Below are positions 54,897 through 61,982 of a stretch of DNA of 64,000 nt, piece after piece; within the stretch, counting starts at the first letter, position 1; the number at the start of each line of letters is the position of its first letter. Source of the DNA: G963701675 sp963701675 (GTDB lineage: Bacteria; Planctomycetota; Planctomycetia; Gemmatales; Gemmataceae); assembly GCA_963701675.1 (NCBI GenBank), contig OY969623.1, forward strand, positions 3,720,001-3,784,000, in the 5' to 3' direction. The translations under genes and the position numbers were made by a program. The notes beneath the pieces were generated by a model. The model was not told the origin of the DNA and did no database searches. It saw only the letters and a program-made list of their open reading frames with translations.

Positions 54897-55586
54897 ATGT
54901 TGCGAAAGACGGGAAAAGCATTGGGAATGTTTCTAGGATGCGCAGCTGTTGTGAGTGCGTGCCTTACAATCCCTAACCTCGTAGATAGGCAAAAGCGTGC
55001 CGCTAGACAATCGAGATGCATCGGGCACGCAACGCGTATCTTGGTGTCGCTGGGTCAGTACCAAGATAAATACGGGCATTTGCCTCCCGCTGTCGTGTTC
55101 GACAAGGCAGGAAAGCCAATGCACAGTTGGAGAGTTTTGCTGTTAGAGTTTATCGACTCTGATCTTTTCAAGGCTTATGACTTTGAGGAACCCTGGAATG
55201 GTCCGAACAACAAGAAATTCTCAGTGGGAATGCCGGAGTGCTATTCGTGTCCAAATGACCCGGAAGCGAGGAAACGCCATCTGACAAGTTACGTTGGAGT
55301 CACTGGTGAACGAACGGCGTTTCCTTCTGGGAAGAGGGTCTCTTTGGAGAAACTACTGGAGTCTGAGCCTCGTGCTCCAATGTTTGCTGAGGTTACTGGA
55401 TCGAACATTCACTGGATGGAGCCGCGCGACATTTGCCTAACGAATGCAAACTATGTTCTCAAAGGCGTTCGGGTGTCACGAATCTGCAGCCTAGATCCAG
55501 GCGGGCCGGTTTTGTGCAATGTCCGTGGTGACAGAAAAAGGCTAAGAACAGTCTCCGTTGACAGACCAGAAGCGGATTTCGAATAA
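54897..55586 (+). CDS. DUF1559-type prepilin-like protein
   Basis: Protein of 229 residues from ATG 54897. It keeps the DUF1559 order: an N-terminal membrane helix (LGMFLGCAAVVSACLTI), AARQSRCIGHATRILVSLGQY with the family's N/LxxLGxAxxxY style helix, HGHLPPA-like LPPAVVFDKAGKPMHSWRVLL, and YSCPNDPEARKRHLTSYVGV. The N-terminal prepilin cleavage motif (GFTLIELL) typical of the family is missing, so it is a membrane-anchored variant. DUF1559 proteins are pseudopilin-like surface proteins expanded in planctomycetes. Alone on its strand. Confidence 0.8.
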   Translation: MLRKTGKALGMFLGCAAVVSACLTIPNLVDRQKRAARQSRCIGHATRILVSLGQYQDKYGHLPPAVVFDKAGKPMHSWRVLLLEFIDSDLFKAYDFEEPWNGPNNKKFSVGMPECYSCPNDPEARKRHLTSYVGVTGERTAFPSGKRVSLEKLLESEPRAPMFAEVTGSNIHWMEPRDICLTNANYVLKGVRVSRICSLDPGGPVLCNVRGDRKRLRTVSVDRPEADFE

Positions 55587-55603
55587 GAAATTCAAAGAAA
55601 AGT

Positions 55604-55710
55604 CAAAGAAAAGGGGACGCATCTCATTTTGACAGCCATATGTCAATGAACAAAGAAAAGAACAAAGAAAAGGGGACGCATCTCATTTTGACAGCCATAT
55701 GTCAATGAAC
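55604..55710 (+). repeat. 48-bp direct repeat, two identical copies
   Basis: Identical 48-base units at 55604-55651 and 55663-55710, separated by 11 A-rich bases. Each contains GGGGACGCATCTCATT and the inverted repeat TTGACA-GCCATA-TGTCAA, resembling REP-type dispersed elements. Confidence 0.75.
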
Positions 55711-56208
55711 TAACACGCCGACCACCAACCAGCGTTGTCACCCACGTCCCTCAAACTCCCATGCCATAGCGCACAAAAATGCCACCGGATCAACGTTTTT
55801 CCATTTTTGAGCCAGTGCCCTGTGTCTGAAAGCGCCGCTGCATGACATTTTTGATTCGGCCGACGTGCCACGCCGTGTCAATAGGCGCCGAACCGCGACC
55901 GTCTCATACATCGCGCTGAGCCAGTGGGTCAGTCGAAGTAAGCCGTCATTCGAACGATGCCGGGATCTTCTCGCCGAAATTCCGACAACCTTCCACTGCC
56001 GGCCGTGTCGGGATGCCCATACACTAACTTCTCGCCGGCGATGGTAGTAAGTAGCAGCCAACCCGTAAGCTCCCCGCAACCAGCTCGTTGAGCCTCTTGG
56101 CCTGGCTCAAACGCGGATCGGTACATACACTCAATACCCAAGCGATCGCGTCCCTACGATCCATGGCGGTGCCCGTCCAACCGTGGACTACCTACCGAAG
56201 GACAAACC
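55711..56208 (-). other. Intergenic region, possible decayed gene
   Basis: About 500 bases without an intact gene. Minus-strand frames (55738-56079 and 55929-56141) have protein-like patches (SVWASRHGRQWKVVGISARR, LRLTHWLSAMYETVAVRRLL; GELTGWLLLTTIAGEKLV) that are broken and basic; they may be a decayed transposase or another relic. No assignment is made. Confidence 0.3.
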
Positions 56209-57344
56209 ATGCCGCCTCGAATACTCGTGCTTTCGGCTTCCGTGGGCGCCGGTCACATGCGTGCTGCACAGGCGGTTGAATTGGCATTGCGGCAGATCGT
56301 TCCCGACGGCCTCGTCCGGAACATCGATGTGCTGGAACTGACTAACGCGGCATTTCGGCGCTTGTATGGCAAGGCTTATATCGACCTCGTCAACAAGCGC
56401 CTCATGTCTTGGGCTACTTTTACGACCTGCTGGATCGGCCCACGGCGTCCAAACGCAGTCACGGCGACCGGCTTCGCCTGGCCGCGCAGAAACTGAATCT
56501 CAAGCCGTTCATTCGCTTCCTGCAGGCGGAACCGTGGGACCTGGTGATCAACACGCACTTCTTGCCGGCTGAGATAATTGCGTCCTTGCGGAGAGCGCAA
56601 CAATTCGACGTTCCGCAGGTCACCGTGACCACTGATTTCGACACGCATCGGCTTTGGGTGCATGAACCGTGTGATCGCTATTTCACGGCGACCGAGGAAG
56701 GCGCGTTGTACCTTCGTTTTTGGGGCGTACCCGAGCATGTCGATGCCATTGCCACCGGCATTCCAATCCATCCGGATTTTGCGACTACCAAAGATCGCTC
56801 AACGTGCCTCGAGCGGCAAGGTCTCGTCGGCGACAGGCCCGTCGTCCTGCAACTCGCCGGCGGATTCGGCGTTGGTCCGATTGAGAGGCTCTACCATGCT
56901 CTACTGCATGTCGAGTTGCCCATCGAACTGGTTGTCGTCACTGGTCGCAACGAGAAGGCGCGAGAACAACTGCAAGCGCTCCTCGTTCCGCCACGACACC
57001 GCGTCAAAATCCTTGGCTTTACCGACCAGATTGACGAGCTAATGGGCGCCGCCGATCTGGTGGTATCCAAACCGGGCGGCCTCACGACGTCCGAGACTTT
57101 AGCGCGCGGCGCCGTCATGGTGATCGTAAACCCGATTCCAGGTCAGGAAAGTCGTAACAGCGATTTCCTATTGGAAAATGGTGCGGCGATTAAAGTCAAC
57201 AACACGGCCACGCTTGCGCATAAGGTGACGGCGCTATTACGAAATTCGGAACGGCTCGGGCGTCTCAAGGCCAACGCGACACGCCTAGGTCGGCCACAGG
57301 CGGCGTTCGACGTGGCGGAACGATCGCTAGAGCTGATACGCTAA
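56209..57344 (+). CDS. MGDG-synthase-like glycosyltransferase (GT28), frameshifted
   Basis: Lipid glycosyltransferase of about 378 residues when joined. The opening RILVLSASVGAGHMRAAQAV carries the GAGH motif of MGDG synthase/UgtP-type enzymes. The frame changes near 56400, after DLVNK, and coding continues as LGYFYDLLDRP. The C-terminal nucleotide-sugar half has VLQLAGGFGVGP, ILGFTDQIDELMGAADLVVSKPGG-like order and NPIPGQESRNSDFLLENGAA, all standard. The enzyme likely adds sugar to diacylglycerol on the cytoplasmic membrane. It ends convergent with truD, overlapping four bases. Open parts: 56209-56496 and 56409-57344. Confidence 0.88.
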
Positions 57345-58509
57345 GCACGCACCGCGGTCACCCGCTTGACGACCATTGTTGCATAACATCCGCGCGGCAG
57401 ATCAAACGCCAACGTTAGCTTGTTTCGGCCAGGGTGCTTTTCGTCGTCATCTTGCTCGAAGCGAACTTCTTGCGGGATGCACAAGGCCGCACGTTCGCCT
57501 TTAGAAAAGAACATCTCCTTGAATCCTTTTAGCTTCAACTGTTCGGCTTGAATCCCATCCTCCGCGAGCACTGCATCCATCAGGTGTCGTCGGTGATCCG
57601 TTGGATCGAGGTCGACTCGTGCGGACGGCAAAGGCAGCTTCAAGGCCGAAAGGATGGTGATCTGCGCCTCGTCGAGTTCGCGGTGCACCGGGAAACTTCC
57701 AAGTCTTAAACGGACCGTGGCCAATTGCTCAGCCCGGGAATGCTCCAACATCCAGCGGGCCAGCATACGATTCCACAGATCACTTTGATACGCCGATAGA
57801 TACAGCCCTCGCAGGTCCGGCCGGAGCCTCGCCAGGGCGCCGCGAAAATCGTCCGGATGATTGACAAGATAATCGACCAGGCTGCGTGCATGACCGCGTG
57901 ACAACTTGGTTTTGCAAGTCGGCCAGTCGCCCCAATGACTTTGCAGAGCCGATTTTTCCTTTTTCGATTCGGAGCGATCGTACTTGTAAGTTCCGGTCAG
58001 CGCCAATCGAAGCGCGGCTTCGTAATCCCCCTTCACCATAAGACGGGCCACGAATTCGCCATCGCCCACCGAGCCGAAGCGTTGGTCGTCAAAGTAATTC
58101 GGGACCCGTAGCGCCGAACTTGCTCGAGCGCGGCTTGAGCCTCCTGGACGGAATCTGCACTCATGTCTCGGATTACGATGCAGAAACGGTTTGCCCGAAT
58201 GGATTGCGACAGGAACGGGTCGGACACCTGCCCGAGAAATGTGAGATCTACCGTGTGATGACTTAGGTTTCGTTGTGGACCGCGGAAAATCGTCAGGTAC
58301 TGAATGGTGTGGGCGTGCCGATCCTTTAGACCGCCGTACGACACCCGTCGCTGGTCGATCTTCCAACGTCGCCGAATGGCCGCGATCGCGTCGGGTGTAG
58401 TCCAGCCACGTTTCTCGAGCCGATAAAGCGCAAACGGCCCCTCGGCGCCTGGAGCTACGTCCGTGATCTCTTCGACCTGAAAATCGTCGGGATGCTGCTT
58501 GAGTTTCAT
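57341..58509 (-). CDS. truD: tRNA pseudouridine(13) synthase TruD, frameshifted
   Basis: TruD homologue of about 388 residues that makes pseudouridine 13 in some tRNAs. Present: QHPDDFQVEEI (start), the catalytic aspartate D63 in GGLKDRHAHTIQYL, and after a frame change near 58105 the family block RVPNYFDDQRFGSVGDGEFV, then LSAYQSDLWNRMLARWM and the FDLPRGCYATMVVKRV end. The join is exact within a conserved motif, so an assembly indel is likely. Open parts: 58033-58509 and 57341-58366. Confidence 0.9.
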
Positions 58510-58568
58510 CGGGATCAGGGATTAGGTTAGCGAAATCCCGACAGTGTCTTCAGCTTGAAGAGTAGCCC

Positions 58569-58608
58569 GCACACTCCGTGTGCGGAAGACACGGCACACG
58601 GAGTGTGC
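58569..58608 (-). repeat. 15-bp inverted repeat (possible terminator or dispersed palindrome)
   Basis: GCACACTCCGTGTGC (58569-58583) and GCACACGGAGTGTGC (58594-58608) are exact inverses around a 10-base loop. It lies between the end of lptB and the start of truD. It can end lptB transcription; similar 'cacactccgtgtg' palindromes recur in planctomycete genomes as I recall. Confidence 0.65.
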
Positions 58609-58647
58609 CGTCTACTGAGACATTTATGAAATCCCGATCCCAGAACC

Positions 58648-59739
58648 TTAACTCGCCATGCGCATATGCTGGTCACGGAGGTTGGAAATCTGCTGTCGTC
58701 GTTCGGTTTCCGGGGCGTAAGGATCGAACGCGACGCCACCTTGGCAGATAGTTTGCAGCACTTGAAACGCGCGTCGCCGTAACTCGACATCACGCCGCTC
58801 AAGCGCTTCGATCAGTACCGGCACGGCTTCTTGCCCGCGGCGCACCAGTTCACCGGCCGCTTTGGAGTGCCCATCGGACTTCAAGGCATCAATAAGTCTC
58901 CTGATCTTTTCTTCTTCCAGAACGAAGTGGACTGCATCGCCTGGAGCGGGCTGTTCGATCTCTGCCGGCGTCCATGCAGGGCTGAGGATCGTCCCGTCAT
59001 TAAATCCGGTTCCGAGGTACTCGTTGATAGCGATGGGATCGTGGACGATCTGCTGCGGCGTACCGTGGGTCCGCACTTTGCCGTCCTTGATGAGATAGCT
59101 CCGGTCCGTAATCTTGAGCGCTTCACGCACATTATGATCGGTAAGGAGAATCCCAATGCCTTGCCGGCAAAGGTCGCGGACGATGGTTCGGATGTCGGCG
59201 ATGGTGATCGGATCGATTCCCGTGAACGGCTCGTCCAGAAGGATGAGGATCGGTTCGCACACGAGGCAGCGGGCGATTTCGAGACGGCGCTTTTCACCGC
59301 CCGAAAGCCGAGCCGCCTTGCTCTTTCGGACATGCGTGAGACCGAACTGCTCGAGCACGGCGTCGGTGCGGTCCCATCGCTCAGGTCGGTTAAGGCCCCT
59401 GCCTAAACTCCGGCAAATCGGCAGCGCTTCCAAGATAGCCAGGATGTTTTGTTCGACACTGAGTCGACGGAAGACACTTGTTTCCTGGGACAGATATCCC
59501 ATGCCCAGTCGTGCCCGCCGATACATGGGCAACTCAGTGACGTCTTTCCCGTCAAAACAAACTCGACCGTCATTGGGACTAATTTGCCCGGTGGTCATGC
59601 GGAAACTGGTGGTCTTGCCTGCTCCGTTGGGGCCTAGCAGTCCGACCACCTCGCCGGCATCGACATCGAAATCGACGCCGTCAACGACCTTCCGTCGGCC
59701 GTAGTACTTTACTAGCCCCCGCACCTCCAAGATGGCCAT
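58648..59739 (-). CDS. lptB: LPS export ABC transporter ATP-binding protein LptB, with C-terminal extension
   Basis: ATPase of the lipopolysaccharide transport complex LptB2FG, 363 residues from ATG 59739 (MAILEVRGLVKYYGRR). Walker A is GPNGAGKTT, the Q-loop lies in YLSQETSVFRRL (the LptB-type switch), the signature is LSGGEKRRLEIAR and Walker B is ILILLDEPFTGIDP, with H-loop LTDHN. An extra 120 residues follow the usual end (NEYLG): HEAT-like helices (AAGELVRRGQEAVPVLIEAL, RRRAFQVLQTICQGG), unusual for LptB. Neighbouring lptC/lptA are not seen. Confidence 0.88.
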   Translation of the reverse strand: MAILEVRGLVKYYGRRKVVDGVDFDVDAGEVVGLLGPNGAGKTTSFRMTTGQISPNDGRVCFDGKDVTELPMYRRARLGMGYLSQETSVFRRLSVEQNILAILEALPICRSLGRGLNRPERWDRTDAVLEQFGLTHVRKSKAARLSGGEKRRLEIARCLVCEPILILLDEPFTGIDPITIADIRTIVRDLCRQGIGILLTDHNVREALKITDRSYLIKDGKVRTHGTPQQIVHDPIAINEYLGTGFNDGTILSPAWTPAEIEQPAPGDAVHFVLEEEKIRRLIDALKSDGHSKAAGELVRRGQEAVPVLIEALERRDVELRRRAFQVLQTICQGGVAFDPYAPETERRQQISNLRDQHMRMAS

Positions 59740-60131
59740 CCGCTGTCCTCCCGCCCTGATCCGAAACTCGTTGGGCAGTCCGCCGAGCATTGTCAGAAAA
59801 GTAACGGGTTTACCTCATTACGGCAGCCGCCGCAATGGCATTCTGGCCGGCTCCCGGACTTGGGAAGTCATTGAAAAAACGGCCATTTTTGACCTGTTCG
59901 GAAGATGAGGGAATTTGCTTCAGATCAATTCCAGAAAAGGCTTTAGGGCAGCTTGACAAGGTATGGAAAAACTACTACTACTTCGGGGGAAGAAGCCGAA
60001 CTCCTTGTGTTGAAAGTCAAATACGGCCTGGGCAACAGGAATCCTTGGGTCATGTTTGACGTTTTTACTAACAGTACGAAGAGGTGCACGGAGCACCTTT
60101 AGTTGGCTATGTCGTTTCTGAGGGTATTCTG
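59740..60131 (+). other. Intergenic region, 392 bp
   Basis: No gene seen. It probably carries the divergent promoters of lptB and the acidic protein. A small hairpin AGGTGC/GCACCT followed by TTT lies at 60082-60100. Confidence 0.4.
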
Positions 60132-60440
60132 ATGTTTCGCGGCACAACTTTGATCCGTTTGCTACCTTTCGAAGGAGCCGAGACCCCCTGGTGGCGGCAA
60201 CTGGATTGGCGCCCCGACGAGATTGTCTCCCCCATCGCACGCGACGACGACGAGGAAGAAGAAGAGGAAGAGGACGACGATGATGACGATCTCGACGATG
60301 ACGATCTCGATGATGAAATTGACGACGATGATCTAGACGAGGACTTCGACGACGAAGACCTCGATGACGACCTGGATGACGACTTGGACGATGAGGACGA
60401 CGACGAAGAAGAGGAGGAAGAGGAAGAGAGCGACGCGTAG
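60132..60440 (+). CDS. Protein with long Asp/Glu-only tail
   Basis: Protein of 102 residues from ATG 60132. The first 36 residues are ordinary (MFRGTTLIRLLPFEGAETPW, then WRQLDWRPDEIVSPIARD); about 65 residues that follow are nearly only Asp and Glu with scattered Leu (DDDLDDDDLDD pattern), ending SDA. Acidic tails bind basic proteins, calcium or nucleic-acid-binding partners. The DNA of the tail is a GAC/GAT/GAA triplet repeat. The function is unknown; conserved acidic tails of this kind are frequent in planctomycetes. Confidence 0.72.
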   Translation: MFRGTTLIRLLPFEGAETPWWRQLDWRPDEIVSPIARDDDEEEEEEEDDDDDDLDDDDLDDEIDDDDLDEDFDDEDLDDDLDDDLDDEDDDEEEEEEEESDA

Positions 60441-60501
60441 AATTCACCAAGGCGAGAAGAGTCGCGTTTATCGCTGCGCACTTAGTGGAACGGGCGTCGT
60501 C

Positions 60502-61422
60502 ATGCTACATCACGTCGCCGGGTGGCTTCGCACCCAGGCAAAACTTGAACGAAAACCAAGGCGCTGGACCGGGTGGATCGGTCGCGGTTGGGCCCGTGTG
60601 CATTATGGTCTGCGGGTTGAGCCGACCTGGCTCGAGCTAACCCATTGTGCCGTACCGATTGCCGATCTCCCGCGCAAGTTCGAGGGATATCGCATCGCCC
60701 ACCTATCGGATTTTCATTGCAGCCGGCATGTCACACCCGCGTACGTTTCCGAGGCCGCTGAGCTGGCCCAGGCTCAGTCGCCGGATGTCATCGTACTTAC
60801 CGGCGACTTCGTCCACCATGGATTCCGTTACATCGAACCTATTGGCCAGGCGTTAGGCCAGCTATCGGCGCCGCACGGCGTGTTCGCGGTCCTGGGAAAT
60901 CACGATTACTCCGTGCGAAACGCCCTCGGACTTCGCCGCTATCAACACTTGAACCAAGCGGTGGCTCGTGAACTGCGGAAATGGGGAATCCGAGTTCTTC
61001 ATAACGAAGCGGTGCTGCTGGAGCGCGACGGAGCCAGGATCTTTCTTGTCGGCGTGGAAGATCTGTGGAGCCGAACTTGTGACATTGAGCGAGCATTCCA
61101 GGGACTCCAGACCGATGTGCCCTGCGTGACACTGGCGCACAATCCGCGCACGGTTGAACGATTGGCGGGCCGGCGATGCGATTTAATGCTCAGCGGCCAC
61201 ACGCACGGCGGACAAGTTCGATGGCGCCGATCACACACCGTGACCGAGCCAGCTCCACGACGCCGTTTCACCTCCGGACTCTACACGCATGAAAACACTC
61301 ATTTGTATGTCAACAAAGGCATCGGCTTCGGCACCGTGCGATTCCGCTACGGTGTCCGCCCCGAGGTTGCCGTGATAACGCTCAATGCGCAAGAGCCCGT
61401 TGCTTCGTCCGAGGCTGACTGA
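60502..61422 (+). CDS. Metallophosphoesterase (calcineurin-like)
   Basis: Phosphoesterase of 306 residues from ATG 60502. All metal motifs are visible: AHLSDFHCS (DxH), VLTGDFVHH (GD), VLGNHDYSV (GNHD), VTLAHNPRT (H) and LMLSGHTHGGQVRW (GHTH). The first 60 residues are a basic amphipathic region (RTQAKLERKPRRW) that may attach to the membrane. It resembles YkuE-like enzymes that act on phospholipid headgroups or UDP-diacylglucosamine, though the substrate cannot be read. It begins 61 bases after the acidic-tail gene. Confidence 0.87.
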   Translation: MLHHVAGWLRTQAKLERKPRRWTGWIGRGWARVHYGLRVEPTWLELTHCAVPIADLPRKFEGYRIAHLSDFHCSRHVTPAYVSEAAELAQAQSPDVIVLTGDFVHHGFRYIEPIGQALGQLSAPHGVFAVLGNHDYSVRNALGLRRYQHLNQAVARELRKWGIRVLHNEAVLLERDGARIFLVGVEDLWSRTCDIERAFQGLQTDVPCVTLAHNPRTVERLAGRRCDLMLSGHTHGGQVRWRRSHTVTEPAPRRRFTSGLYTHENTHLYVNKGIGFGTVRFRYGVRPEVAVITLNAQEPVASSEAD

Positions 61423-61541
61423 AAACGGTCTAAACTGGCCCTTTGCACTTCCCAAGTGCCCCGTTATAATCAGATCGGTTGGAAGGACGCAGAGTGGGAA
61501 CGCAGCAATTGATTTCCTGTCAGCTAGTGTGGGGGGAGTAA

Positions 61542-61976
61542 ATGGCACACACCGATCAGCACTCCAATGAAGGCGCCGATCCCGTATCGACCGGCAACCC
61601 TCAAGCCCGGACAGCCGATCAAAACCAATTAGACTTCGAAATAGAATTCTTCGCCCGCATTTTGGAACGACGCCCAGACTTCGTGGATGTGCTGCGAGTC
61701 ATGGGCAACAACCTCACCCTTAAGGGCCGCTATGCACAGGGCCTTCAAATCGATAAACGTCTTATCAGTTTGAGGCCGACCGATCCGTTAGCTCATTACA
61801 ATCTCGCGTGCAGTTATTCACTTCTCAAGCGGCCGGATCAAGCGCTCAAGAGCCTTCGGCGTGCTGTCGAACTCGGATACAGAGATTTTCGATACATGCG
61901 CGAGGACCGCGATCTCGACTCCATCCGATCCGATGTTCGCTTTCGACAGCTGCTTAGAGAGTACGAGAACCGCTGA
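61542..61976 (+). CDS. Small TPR protein
   Basis: Protein of 144 residues. A disordered, Gln/Asn-rich start is followed by three TPR-like helix pairs (IEFFARILERRPDFVDVLRV, YAQGLQIDKRLISLRPTDPL, AHYNLACSYSLLKRPDQALK) and a fourth, shorter one. It belongs to a widely seen planctomycete family with the end FRYMREDRDLDSIRSDVRF. The start ATG follows GGGGGAG at suitable distance. It is convergent with the Aas-like gene, six bases apart. Confidence 0.8.
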   Translation: MAHTDQHSNEGADPVSTGNPQARTADQNQLDFEIEFFARILERRPDFVDVLRVMGNNLTLKGRYAQGLQIDKRLISLRPTDPLAHYNLACSYSLLKRPDQALKSLRRAVELGYRDFRYMREDRDLDSIRSDVRFRQLLREYENR

Positions 61977-61982
61977 GACGAC

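Noticed and set aside
60107..60481. Serine-rich minus-strand frame
   Set aside because: It is the reverse of the GAx triplet tail of the acidic protein.
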